Shown: positions 1 through 9,000 of the stretch, in pieces
How the letters are laid out: each line of letters opens with the position of its first letter
How positions within the stretch are numbered: the first letter of the stretch is position 1
Assembly: GCA_001898505.1 (NCBI GenBank)
Contig: MKTZ01000009.1
Location: 681,947 to 745,946, forward strand
Reading direction: 5' to 3'
Length of the DNA: 64,000 nt
From: Sphingobacteriales bacterium 50-39
Lineage (GTDB): Bacteria; Bacteroidota; Bacteroidia; Chitinophagales; Chitinophagaceae
The notes under the pieces: model-generated
The model's input: the letters and a program-made list of their open reading frames with translations, nothing else
The model's database searches: none
What the model was told of the DNA's origin: nothing
Made by a program: the position numbers and the translations under genes

Positions 1-1
1 G

Positions 2-115
2 AGCAATTTCAGTGGCAGGATGGATGAAAAGCACATCGATGGTACGTTGAATGGAGGCGGGATACCCGTGAAGATCGACAGCAACAGCGGAGATGTGACA
101 CTAACTTTTAAATAA
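2..115 (+). CDS. C-terminal tail of a DUF4097-like beta-strand repeat protein (partial)
   Basis: The open frame entering from the left edge encodes 37 residues ending at TAA (113-115). The tail reads as short alternating Gly/Asp/Ser and hydrophobic steps (LNGGGIPVKIDSNSGDVTLTF). This resembles the last rungs of the DUF4097 'putative adhesin' beta-solenoid family that is common in Bacteroidota. A rho-independent terminator follows directly, which supports a real gene end. The family call rests on one short tail and could be wrong; any other beta-helical surface protein would look similar. Confidence 0.5.
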   Translation, partial: SNFSGRMDEKHIDGTLNGGGIPVKIDSNSGDVTLTFK

Positions 116-136
116 GTGAAAAGATATCACCCTCGA

Positions 137-161
137 AAAACCCGGCCACCAGCCGGGTTTT
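137..161 (+). terminator. Rho-independent terminator after the first gene
   Basis: A 10-bp stem AAAACCCGGC / GCCGGGTTTT with a 5-nt loop is followed by a T-rich run. It sits 22 nt after the stop of the partial gene and 16 nt before the M28 peptidase start, so it separates the two transcripts. Confidence 0.85.
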
Positions 162-176
162 ATTATTTTTAGGTCT

Positions 177-1523
177 ATGAAAATCCTCCTCACCGCCACC
201 CTGGCGCTATTACTACACGACGCATACGCACAGACGACCATCAACAGGGACATCGGAATAGAGAACATGGTAAAAGAGGTCAACGCAGATAGCCTGCAGT
301 CCTATATCAGGACCATGGTAGCTTTTAAGACCCGCAGCACCGTGAGTTCTGTCACCGACAGCAAGACAGGCATCGGTGCCGCCCGCAATTGGGTGCTGGC
401 CAAGTTCAACCAGTTCGCGGCTGCCTCCGGCGGACGACTCACCGCTATAGTGGATACCACCACCTATATGGCCGACGGCAATCGGGTCAAAAACAATATC
501 AATTTGGGCAACACCGTGGCCACTCTGAGAGGTACTGACCCCAATGACCCGCGCATCTTTATCATCAGCGGGCATCTCGACAGCAGGAGATCGGATGTGC
601 TGGATGGGGTAGGTGAGGCGCCCGGCGCCAATGATGACGGTAGTGGTTGCGCCGCCGTGCTCGAATGTGCGCGTATCTTGAGCAAACATTCATTTCCGGC
701 CACCATTATTTTTGTTACGGTCAGCGGTGAAGAGCAGGGACTGCTCGGCGCCGGCTATATGGCAAAGAAGGCAAAGACAGCCAATTGGGACATCGAGGCC
801 GTATTGAACAATGACATCATCGGCAGCAACAACAGCAGCCAGACAAATATCATCAATAACACACAGGTACGTGTCTTTAGCGAAGGATTGCCCGCCTATG
901 AGCTGGACAAGCAGGCTAAGACCATCCGGCAGTTGGGGATGGAAAACGACGGGAAGTCCCGGCAGCTGGCCCGTTATGTAAAGGAGACGGGGGAGCGTTA
1001 TGTAGACAACCTGCAGGTCATGTTGGTATATCGCCCCGACAGGTTCCTGCGCGGCGGGGATCATATACCCTACCTGGAGAATGGCTATACTGCCGTACGC
1101 ATCACCGAGATGAATGAGAACTTTAACCACCAGCACCAGGATGTTCGCACGGACAAAGGCATCGTCTATGGCGACCTGCCGGAATTCATGGACTTTGAAT
1201 ATCTCCGCAAGAATACTGCATTGAACCTGGCCAATCTCGCTAATCTGGCCAAGGCGCCCGGCCTGCCCGAAACCGTGAGGGTAGAGGTGCGCAATCTCAC
1301 CAATAGCACACAGCTCAACTGGAAGGCGCCGCTTCATGGGCGGCCCAAAGGATATTATGTGCTGATGCGGGAGACCATCAGCCCCTACTGGCAGAAGAAA
1401 TTCTTTACCACGGCCACGGACATCGAGCTGCCTTATTCAAAGGACAATTATTTCTTTGCCGTACAGTCCGTTTCGGAGGATGGAAATGAGGGTTTACCCG
1501 TAGTGCCCACCGTAGGACGGTAG
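177..1523 (+). CDS. Secreted M28-family zinc aminopeptidase with C-terminal Fn3-like domain
   Basis: The 448-aa protein begins with a signal peptide (cleavage near ...YAQ, residue 19). The M28 zinc site is visible: His133 in SGHLDS, Asp153 in ANDDGSG, Glu185/Glu186 in SGEEQGL, Asp213 in NNDIIG and a late His in the HQHQD segment near residues 318-320. Residues about 355-448 look like an Fn3-type beta-sandwich often appended to secreted Bacteroidota peptidases. By family it removes N-terminal amino acids in the periplasm or outside the cell; the true substrate is unknown. It stands alone behind a terminator, and the next gene appears to have its own promoter. Confidence 0.9.
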   Translation: MKILLTATLALLLHDAYAQTTINRDIGIENMVKEVNADSLQSYIRTMVAFKTRSTVSSVTDSKTGIGAARNWVLAKFNQFAAASGGRLTAIVDTTTYMADGNRVKNNINLGNTVATLRGTDPNDPRIFIISGHLDSRRSDVLDGVGEAPGANDDGSGCAAVLECARILSKHSFPATIIFVTVSGEEQGLLGAGYMAKKAKTANWDIEAVLNNDIIGSNNSSQTNIINNTQVRVFSEGLPAYELDKQAKTIRQLGMENDGKSRQLARYVKETGERYVDNLQVMLVYRPDRFLRGGDHIPYLENGYTAVRITEMNENFNHQHQDVRTDKGIVYGDLPEFMDFEYLRKNTALNLANLANLAKAPGLPETVRVEVRNLTNSTQLNWKAPLHGRPKGYYVLMRETISPYWQKKFFTTATDIELPYSKDNYFFAVQSVSEDGNEGLPVVPTVGR

Positions 1524-1529
1524 ACCCAT

Positions 1530-1555
1530 GTAACTTTTTCACGGTCGTCTCCGTC
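1530..1555 (+). promoter_or_regulatory. Possible ECF-sigma type promoter for the first permease
   Basis: GTAAC (1530-1534) and CGTC (1552-1555) are separated by 17 nt and lie 23 nt before the permease start. This spacing and sequence resemble extracytoplasmic-function sigma promoters (AAC at -35, CGTC at -10). It is a pattern match only, and the paralogous permease at 33001 has no equivalent. Confidence 0.35.
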
Positions 1556-1577
1556 ACAGTAGGAATAACCTTAAGCG

Positions 1578-4004
1578 ATGTTCCAAAACTACTTCAAGAC
1601 GGCGTTGCGCAACCTATGGAAAAACAAGGGGTTTTCCGCCATCAACATCATCGGACTGGCCGTAGGGCTGGCCACCTGCCTGCTGATAGTCCTGTATGTC
1701 ACCGACGAATTGAGCTATGACAGATGGAATAAACAGGCGGACCGGATCTATCGCCTGGATGCCCAGGTCAAGTTCGGGGGAAATCATTTGTTCCTGGCCG
1801 TAGCCCCTCCTCTGGCGGGGCCATCCATGATACAGGATTATCCGGAGGTGGAACAATACACCCGGTTCCGCTATTACGGAGGTATCCTCGCCAGGAAGGG
1901 CGACATGAATATCCGTGAGAACAGCACTACCTATGCCGACTCCACCCTATTCGATGTTTTTACCCTGCCGATGATCGCCGGTGATCCTCACACCGCGCTG
2001 ACAACTCCCCGTTCCGTAGTTATCAGCGAAAAGATGGCGTTAAAATATTTCGGCAGCGCCCAGGCCGTAGGTAAGATCTTATTGGTCAACGACAGTCTCC
2101 GGTATAAGGTGACAGGCGTGATCCGCAATATACCCGGCCAGTCCCATTTCAGATATGACTTCTTCTTCCCCATGCTGGAGCTGCGATCCAGTCGCGCAAC
2201 GGACGAATGGCTCAGCCACAATTTCAACACCTATGTGGTATTGAGGAAGGGCGCGGATGCGGCAAAGCTCGAAGCCAAACTACCCGGGATGATCGAAAAG
2301 TATATGGCCCCCCTGATCAAGACCGCGCTCAACACCGACCTGAAAGGATTTTTCAAGAGCGGTAATTATCTGGACTTTACGCTGACCCCTCTCACTTCCA
2401 TACACCTGCATAGCAATAAGACCGCTGAGATGGCGGCCAATGGCAGCATTGAGTACGTGTATATTTTTTCAGCCATTGCCCTCTTCATATTATTGATAGC
2501 CTGTATCAATTTTATGAATCTTTCCACCGCCAGGTCATCGAATCGGGCCAAGGAGGTAGGCATGCGGAAAGTAATGGGCTCCATGCGTACTCAGTTGATC
2601 TTTCAATTCATAATGGAATCCACCGTCATCAGTTTTGTGTCCATGTTGCTGGCGCTGGGTATTGCATTCTTGATGCTACCCCTGTTTGGCCGGCTGGCAG
2701 GAAAGGATATCGGACTCGGGTTGCTGTCCAACCTCTGGGTAGTGGCGGCCGTGGTGGTCCTGGTGCTGGTTGTTGGTTTGCTGGCTGGAGCGTATCCTGC
2801 CTTTTTCCTCTCGGCTTTCCACCCTATTGCCGTATTGAAGGGCAATCTGAAGAGCGGATTTAAAACGGGATGGCTACGCAATTCGCTGGTAGTATTTCAA
2901 TTCGGGATCAGTATTTTTCTCATCATAGGGACGGTCATCATCTATCAGCAGCTGCAATACATCCGAAACAAGCAGCTGGGTTATGACAGGGGGCATGTCA
3001 TCGTGCTGAACAATCTCGATCCGTTGGGCCCGCAGGCAAGAGCTTTTCGGGAAGACCTGCTACGACTGCCCGGTGTGGAGGGTGCGACCATGACAGGTTT
3101 TTTGCCTACGTCCGCCAATCGTAGTGGAGACGTGGTTTTCCTGACCCCGCGCATAGATCAGAAGGAAGCAATACAGACACAAGTCTGGCCCGTAGACGAG
3201 CATTATGTTCCCACATTAGGCATGCATATGAAGGAAGGGAGGAATTTTTCAGGCGCTTTCCTCACCGACTCGAATGCTGTCATACTGAACAACGCCGCGG
3301 TACATATGCTGGGCAAGGGGGATCTCATGGGGCGGAAGATCTATCATATAGAGAATATCGAGCCATTGAAAATTACGGAGTGGCATGTCGTGGGTGTGAT
3401 CGATGATTTCAATTTCAACAGTCTCCGTGAAGTGGTGACGCCCCTGGTAATGTACATGCATGAGGATAAGGGCCATCTTGCGCTTCGGATAAAGACGGAT
3501 AATGTTTCGCGACTGGTGAGACAGATAGAGGACAAATGGAAGAGTATTGTTCCGGGGCAGCCCTTTGAATATTCTTTTATGGATGATGATTTCAATGAGC
3601 AATACAAGGCGGAGCAGCTGACGGGTGGGATATCGCTCGCCTTTTCCTTGCTGGCTATCTGTATTGCCTGTCTGGGTCTGCTTGGACTGGCAGCTTATGC
3701 GGCCGAGCAGCGTACAAAGGAGATAGGGATACGGAAGGTGCTGGGGGCTTCTGTGACCAGCATCGTGAGCCTCCTGTCAAAGGATTTTTTGGTGTTGGTG
3801 CTGGTGGCTGCGCTGATCGCATTCCCCTTCTCGTGGTGGGCGATGCATCGGTGGCTGCAGGATTTTGCTTACCGGATCAGCATTGGGTGGCAGGTGTTTG
3901 GGTTGGCGGCTGCGCTGGCAGCGGGGATTGCGCTGACTACTATCAGCTGGCAGGCGTTGAAGGCGGCGTGGGCTAATCCGGTGAGGAGCCTGCGGAGTGA
4001 GTAG
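1578..4004 (+). CDS. MacB/FtsX-type ABC transporter permease (orphan)
   Basis: The 808-aa protein opens with the MFQNYFKTALRNLWKNKGFS start typical of large Bacteroidota permeases. It has the expected plan: one membrane helix (about 20-42), a periplasmic MacB-type domain, three helices around 290-420 (including LIACINFMNLSTARS), a second periplasmic domain, and three C-terminal helices after 'AAYAAEQRTKEIGIRKVLG'. The repeated 'EVGMRKVMG' and 'EIGIRKVLG' motifs are coupling-helix signatures of the FtsX fold. No ABC ATPase or membrane-fusion partner lies nearby, so it probably uses an ATPase encoded elsewhere or acts as a mechanotransmission protein. A second copy lies at 33001-35361. Confidence 0.88.
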   Translation: MFQNYFKTALRNLWKNKGFSAINIIGLAVGLATCLLIVLYVTDELSYDRWNKQADRIYRLDAQVKFGGNHLFLAVAPPLAGPSMIQDYPEVEQYTRFRYYGGILARKGDMNIRENSTTYADSTLFDVFTLPMIAGDPHTALTTPRSVVISEKMALKYFGSAQAVGKILLVNDSLRYKVTGVIRNIPGQSHFRYDFFFPMLELRSSRATDEWLSHNFNTYVVLRKGADAAKLEAKLPGMIEKYMAPLIKTALNTDLKGFFKSGNYLDFTLTPLTSIHLHSNKTAEMAANGSIEYVYIFSAIALFILLIACINFMNLSTARSSNRAKEVGMRKVMGSMRTQLIFQFIMESTVISFVSMLLALGIAFLMLPLFGRLAGKDIGLGLLSNLWVVAAVVVLVLVVGLLAGAYPAFFLSAFHPIAVLKGNLKSGFKTGWLRNSLVVFQFGISIFLIIGTVIIYQQLQYIRNKQLGYDRGHVIVLNNLDPLGPQARAFREDLLRLPGVEGATMTGFLPTSANRSGDVVFLTPRIDQKEAIQTQVWPVDEHYVPTLGMHMKEGRNFSGAFLTDSNAVILNNAAVHMLGKGDLMGRKIYHIENIEPLKITEWHVVGVIDDFNFNSLREVVTPLVMYMHEDKGHLALRIKTDNVSRLVRQIEDKWKSIVPGQPFEYSFMDDDFNEQYKAEQLTGGISLAFSLLAICIACLGLLGLAAYAAEQRTKEIGIRKVLGASVTSIVSLLSKDFLVLVLVAALIAFPFSWWAMHRWLQDFAYRISIGWQVFGLAAALAAGIALTTISWQALKAAWANPVRSLRSE

Positions 4005-4013
4005 GCATTTTTC

Positions 4014-4210
4014 TTACTTAATGATCAGGGATAGTAGAAAAATGGAAACCACACAAATATAGAAGACGGCCAGCGCCTTATTGGCACGTTTCCGCAATTC
4101 TATTTTTTTCCTGAATCCAATATCCTGATTTGAAGATGGATCTTATAAAAGAATGCTATTCCTGCAGTGATCAGCAGTATAAAGAAAATGATGGTCGCTA
4201 GTGTTGACAT
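4014..4210 (-). pseudogene. Small two-helix membrane protein split by a -1/+1 shift at an A7 run
   Basis: On the minus strand an ATG at 4210 opens a 36-aa frame with one clear hydrophobic helix (ATIIFFILLITAGIAFFY). It stops at a TAG (4102-4100) directly after a run of seven A residues. Adding one base at that run continues the frame into IELRKRANKALAVFY and a second hydrophobic helix (CVVSIFLLSLIIK), ending at TAA (4016-4014). Together they would form a sensible 66-residue, two-helix protein. It could be a decayed gene, a homopolymer sequencing error, or programmed slippage. No family is recognised. The gene is antisense to the preceding permease and ends about 10 bp after it. Confidence 0.4.
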
Positions 4211-4311
4211 AGTCAATCATGAACGAAAATTTGTATCCTGATATTATCTGAGGTAATTTTAATTTAAAGGGTAAATAAATGACAGTCAGAATATTGAGTG
4301 ATATGGCCTAA

Positions 4312-4358
4312 TTTGTATAATCAAAAAAAGGTCCTTATATTTGTACTTAATTAAGTAC
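4312..4358 (+). promoter_or_regulatory. Promoter and operator of the toxin-antitoxin operon
   Basis: A Bacteroidota-type promoter is visible: TTTG (4312-4315), a 20-nt spacer, then TATATTTG (4336-4343, consensus TAnnTTTG). A perfect 16-bp palindrome GTACTTAATTAAGTAC (4343-4358) starts at the last base of the -7 element and ends 6 nt before the antitoxin ATG. It is well placed for autorepression by the antitoxin or toxin-antitoxin complex. Confidence 0.65.
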
Positions 4359-4364
4359 CTAATT

Positions 4365-4619
4365 ATGCAAGTCGTAAATTTTACCGAGTTCCGTAATAAC
4401 CTCGCCGAGAATTTGAACATGGTCAATGACAACAGCGAGATCGTGTTGGTTTCCCGGAGCAAAGGTAAAAATGTAGTGATCATGTCACTGGAAGAATATA
4501 ACTCCATCCAGGAAACACTTCATTTGGTCAGCAGCAAGACCAATCAAAAACGACTTGACGAAGCCATCGAAGAAATGCGCTCCGGCAAATCCTCCAAACA
4601 TAAGTTAATTGAAGAGTAA
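4365..4619 (+). CDS. YefM/Phd-family antitoxin
   Basis: The 84-aa product starts at the internal ATG 4365 (MQVVNFTEFRNNL). The upstream in-frame ATG at 4341 falls in the promoter and operator and is unlikely. The N-terminal part matches the Phd/YefM DNA-binding fold with the signature 'VVIMSLEEYNSIQETLHLV'; the charged C-terminus (about 60-84) should wrap the toxin. In this family the antitoxin neutralises the RNase and represses the operon. Its stop overlaps the toxin start (TAATG), giving translational coupling. Confidence 0.9.
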   Translation: MQVVNFTEFRNNLAENLNMVNDNSEIVLVSRSKGKNVVIMSLEEYNSIQETLHLVSSKTNQKRLDEAIEEMRSGKSSKHKLIEE

Positions 4620-4879
4620 TGGAATTGGTGTGGCAGACGAATGCCTGGGAGGATTACCTGTATTGGCAACAGACAGATAAAAAAGTCTTACAAAGGATCA
4701 ATGATCTCATTAAAGACAGTCTCAGAAACCCATTTAAAGGTATAGGGAAACCAGAGCCGTTGAAGGGTAAATATGCCGGGTTCTGGAGCCGGCGCATCAC
4801 CGATGAGCATAGGTTGGTATATACCGTGAAGGATCAACGGCTACATATATTGCAGTGCAGGTTCCATTACGAAAGATAG
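4619..4879 (+). CDS. yoeB: YoeB/Txe-family mRNA interferase toxin
   Basis: The 86-aa length is typical of YoeB. Visible motifs are the N-terminal 'WQTNAWEDYLYWQQTDKK', the central 'NPFKGIGKPEPLKGKYAGFW', 'RRITDEHRLVY' and the C-terminal 'CRFHYER'. These place the catalytic Glu, Arg and His-Tyr pair known from YoeB. The family cleaves mRNA at the ribosomal A site. The ATG overlaps the antitoxin stop by one base. All expected catalytic positions are present, so the toxin is probably active. Confidence 0.93.
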   Translation: MELVWQTNAWEDYLYWQQTDKKVLQRINDLIKDSLRNPFKGIGKPEPLKGKYAGFWSRRITDEHRLVYTVKDQRLHILQCRFHYER

Positions 4880-4933
4880 TTCGGCAGGATGTTGGCAATC
4901 TATGGAATACCCCGCCTCCTGCATCCTTAGCTC

Positions 4934-5983
4934 ATGCCCCGCATATATTTTTTTCCCCTCCTGGCCTGTCTGACGCTGTCCTGTGTCCGGCGGGAAATAA
5001 AGCCCCCCGCCATTCGGGATTTCAGATCTTCTCTTCAAACTGGTCTGATCGCGGTGATCACAGAGGGGCATGTCGGATATGGAAACAATGATGTCTTCGA
5101 GAATGTCACCGACTACGAGCTCATCCAGTTGAGCGGCTGCGAGCATCCTATCCTGCGTGCACATGCGCTTTCGGAGATGACCCATCGGCCATCTTTTGAT
5201 CATATGAAAGTGATATTGGAACATCTGGACGACACCGCTAAAGTTTTGGTGGATCATGGAGAATGGGGACTGGAACTTCGTACCGTGTCGGACAACATGA
5301 TTGAAAATGCACGATGGAAGACGTCCCAGGACAGGCAAAAGATCATCGATGAGATCCTGCGGCGGCATAATACCCTCAGGTCGGCATACACTTGTCTTCG
5401 GCATGTCGACACGCCCGAAAAATATTATAGCTATCTTAAAGAAATGGTGACGCGGGAAAGGAGTTTTCTTGAACTGGAAGAGGCGCTGTATGCACTGGCA
5501 AAATGCAAAAGAGCCGAAGACATCTCTCTTATAAAAGATATCATGCTGCGCAATACCTCTTATATGACCTCTCAGTCCTTTGACCTGATGCAGGAATTTC
5601 CGGACACCGCTTATATAGAAGTGCTTCAAAAATACGCCCGCCGGATGAACCGACTGATCTGCGAAAACCATTCTTCCAGTGGCGCCGTCGATTTTATCAA
5701 GACTCTGGGCGCCTATCGGAACGATTCCAGCGCCAGCCTGCTGAAAACACTGTTCTTACGCACGTCACTCGCGCATTGCAATGTGGATACGATCAGCTTG
5801 CGACACGCCTTGGTAGATGCCATACATGACAATCCATGTCCTGCCTATGCCGGACTGCAGGAATTGACAAAACCTTATTGGAGGCCGCCCCCGCAAACTT
5901 TTGAGATCCCTCCATTGCCCATCGACTCCACGATGGTCTCCGAAAAGAAAGACGAACCCGAACCTGTCGGGTGGTGGCGATAA
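4934..5983 (+). CDS. Unrecognised lipoprotein, alpha-helical
   Basis: The 349-aa protein has a short lipoprotein signal with lipobox LTLSC (Cys17), so it is probably anchored to a membrane on the periplasmic side. The mature part is rich in charged helical stretches (for example 'YSYLKEMVTRERSFLELEEALYALAKCK' in two halves). These have the period and Ala/Leu pattern of HEAT- or TPR-like repeats, though I cannot assign a family. It ends in a Pro-rich tail and a bidirectional terminator. It starts 54 bp after the toxin gene but carries no obvious link to it. Confidence 0.65.
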   Translation: MPRIYFFPLLACLTLSCVRREIKPPAIRDFRSSLQTGLIAVITEGHVGYGNNDVFENVTDYELIQLSGCEHPILRAHALSEMTHRPSFDHMKVILEHLDDTAKVLVDHGEWGLELRTVSDNMIENARWKTSQDRQKIIDEILRRHNTLRSAYTCLRHVDTPEKYYSYLKEMVTRERSFLELEEALYALAKCKRAEDISLIKDIMLRNTSYMTSQSFDLMQEFPDTAYIEVLQKYARRMNRLICENHSSSGAVDFIKTLGAYRNDSSASLLKTLFLRTSLAHCNVDTISLRHALVDAIHDNPCPAYAGLQELTKPYWRPPPQTFEIPPLPIDSTMVSEKKDEPEPVGWWR

Positions 5984-5987
5984 AAAA

Positions 5988-6010
5988 AGCCCCCGGAATT
6001 GCCGGGGGCT
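5988..6010. terminator. Bidirectional terminator
   Basis: A 9-bp stem AGCCCCCGG / CCGGGGGCT with a 5-nt loop lies between two convergent genes, with an A-run on the left and a T-containing stretch on the right. It can end both the lipoprotein transcript and the minus-strand protease transcript. Confidence 0.85.
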
Positions 6011-6016
6011 TCAAAA

Positions 6017-9000
6017 CTATCTCGTCTCCGCAGCCGGTCGCGCCGGCGGCGTAAATCCTTTCTCCTTCAACAATTTATTGATCTCTGTAATCGCTCTTTC
6101 CAGCTGATTGTCCTTACCCTGCGCAGCCTGTGTAAGGTCCTCTGCCACCGGGATGTCCGGATCAACTCCATGCCCTTCCTTGAACCAGGTACCATCGGGA
6201 TTGAACATACGGAAAGTCGGCACTGTGATATTTCCGCCATCGATGAGTGGCGGCGCTCCGCTGATACCGATAAGCCCGCCCCAGGTACGGCTGCCGATAA
6301 GGGGACCCAGACCTGCCTTGCGGAAATAGTCCGGGAACGCGTCACCGCCCGATCCGCTCCACCCATTGATGAGCATCACCTTGGGACCGAAATTGCCCGC
6401 AGGAGGCCAGCTCCAGTTGACACCGTCACGGGTAGCCCAGAATGCCAGCGGCTTGCGATCCAGCATCTCGATGAACCTGTCTGGTATCTGCCCGCCACTG
6501 TTGAAGCGTTCGTCGATCACCAGCGCCTTTTTATCCAGTTGTGCCGTGAACTGACGGATCAACTCATTCTGTCCGTCGATGCCAGTGCTACGCACATAAA
6601 TATAACCCGCAGCGCCACCCGAAGCTTCTTCCACCCGACGCCTGTTCTGCTCGATCCAGGCCAGATGACGCAGCCTCGACTCGTCGCGTAATGTCTGTAC
6701 GACGGCGGTACGGGCGCCTGTCCAGGATCCGTTGCTGCTATAGGTGAGCTCGACGGGCTTGTCCGCCAGGTTCCCAAACACGGCATAGGGTTCGGTCTTT
6801 GTCGTCAGCGGCACGCCATTGACGGCCAGTATATAATCACCCTCCTTTATCATCACTCCCGGCAGATCCAGCGGCGAATGTACTTCCGCATCCCAGGGAG
6901 CGCCTTTGATGATCTTCTTTATCTTATAATGCTCGCCATCGGCTTCCCAATCCACTCCCAGATAGCCTACCGATGTACGTTTGGGAACTTCCTCCACACC
7001 ACCGCCATGATAGGTATGAGAGGCGTTGAGTTCCCCGATCATCTCTCCTATGATGAAATTCACCTCCTCACGGGTGACGGCCCCTTCCAGCATCTTTTCA
7101 TACCGCTCCTTCACCTTGTTCCAATCCACGCCATGCATGCCCGGGTCATAGAAAAAATCTCTTTCCAGTCTCCAGGCATCGGTGACGATCTGTTTCCATT
7201 CCTTACGCGGGTCTACCCACGCCTGCATTTCGGACGTACGCAACGGCTTTTCCAGCTTCTGCCCTTCATCCGCCGCAATGATATAGAACATGCCATTCTT
7301 TCCAACGAGCAGATGTTTGCCATCCGTCGCCAGGACAATGCCACCCGCATCCGCTACGATGGTCTTTTCCTTCCTTTTATCCAGGTCGAAGAACAGCACG
7401 GGAGATTCTTTTGCATCCGAGCCGGTATTGGGCCGGCGTTGATAGATGAGCTTGCCTTCTGCGGCGTAGAGGTTGTTGTAATTACCCGCCTCCACCGGCA
7501 GGAGCACGAGACGTGATTCCAGTCCATCCAGGTCGATGTCCACCGCGACCGTCTTGGGTTTGGACTTGGCGGCAGCAGCGGGTGCGGCGGGGGGTGTAGC
7601 AGGGGCTGCGGATTCCTCTTCCTTCCGGGCTACCGTATCATCCTTGGGATATAGTGGCGAAGGTGTGCTTTTTTTCAGCACCAACACTGCCAGCTTCGTC
7701 GAGTTGGGATAGATGAATGTATTATCCAGATCGCTATACAGCGGGTTGAATGTTTGATTGGTGGAGGTGAACAGGTATTTGCCGCTGGGTTCGAAGATCG
7801 GGTTGGCGCACGAGTAATATCCGCTGGTGACCTGGCGCAATACCTTGTTCGTGTAGTCGTAAAGGAACACGGCCTGGTGTTGATTGGGTAGATCGCGGTC
7901 AAAGGCGAGCCAGCGGCTGTCGGGCGACCAGCTGGCTGAGAAGCCATTCAGATTGCCTTCGAACATACGCAGCCCATGATCTACATAAGTGGTCTGCCCG
8001 GTGGTACGGTCGAAGATATAGATCTTCATCGCCTTGTCGACATAGACCAGTTTCTTGCTGTCGGGTGACCAGTAAAGATTATACCGATAGCCCGGGCCAT
8101 AGGATGTAAGCTTTTTCTCGGACCCTTCCACACCGGGTTCACGGACCGTCAGTTCGTATTCTCCGGACCGGTCGCTCCAATAGGCGATGTATTTTCCGTC
8201 CGGGCTCCAGGAGGGGAATCGCTCCGCCACATCCGACGACTGCGTAAGATTTTTTACAGGACCATTTTCCGCCGGCACCGAGAAGAGATCACCCCTGGCT
8301 TCCACGATGGCGCGCTTGCCATCCGGAGAGATATTGACGCTGGTGATCTGTCTGTCCACCGTCTGCAATGCGGGACGCAGGGCCGTCTCATCTGTCACCA
8401 CCTGTATGGGTACTTCCGTGGATTTGCGGGCAGAGAAATTATACAGGTAGAGCCTGCCCGCGTACTCGAAGACGATGTCGTCCGGACCGGCAGAAGGATA
8501 ATGCACATCATAATCCGTAAAATTCGTCAGCTGTGTGAAGGCCTTTGAAGAGATGTTGTACTCCCAAAGGTTCATCCTCTTCTCCTGCCCGCGGTCCGAT
8601 AGGAAGAAAATGCTGTTGCCATGCCACATGGGCAGCTCGTCATCTGCGTCGGTGGTAGATATATTCTCGAAGGAATAATTGGTGAGGTTGAAGAGATGTA
8701 TCTGGGCATTCCATCCGCCCCGATAGCGTTTCCAGTTGCGGAACACCTGAGATTTAAATACAAAGGCGATCTGATTGCCATCGGGTGACAGCGAACCGAA
8801 CTCCGCGTAGGGGAGGGGAAGCTTTTGTGCGGTGCCGCCGGCGATGTCGATCTTGAAGAACTGGTCGAAGCGTTCGCGCCCCGCCTCTCTGGGGGAGGCG
8901 AAGATGAGATGTTTCCCATCCGGGTACCAATCTACCACTCTTTCCAGGGTACCATGCCAGGTCAGGCGGGTGGCAGGCCCACCTTCGGCAGGTATGGTAT

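Noticed and set aside
1578..4004. Complete MacAB-TolC type exporter
   Set aside because: No ATPase, adaptor or outer-membrane factor is encoded near either permease.
4841..5671. 276-aa open frame antisense to the toxin end and lipoprotein
   Set aside because: Crosses two genes and has no signature; the plus-strand frame has a lipobox.
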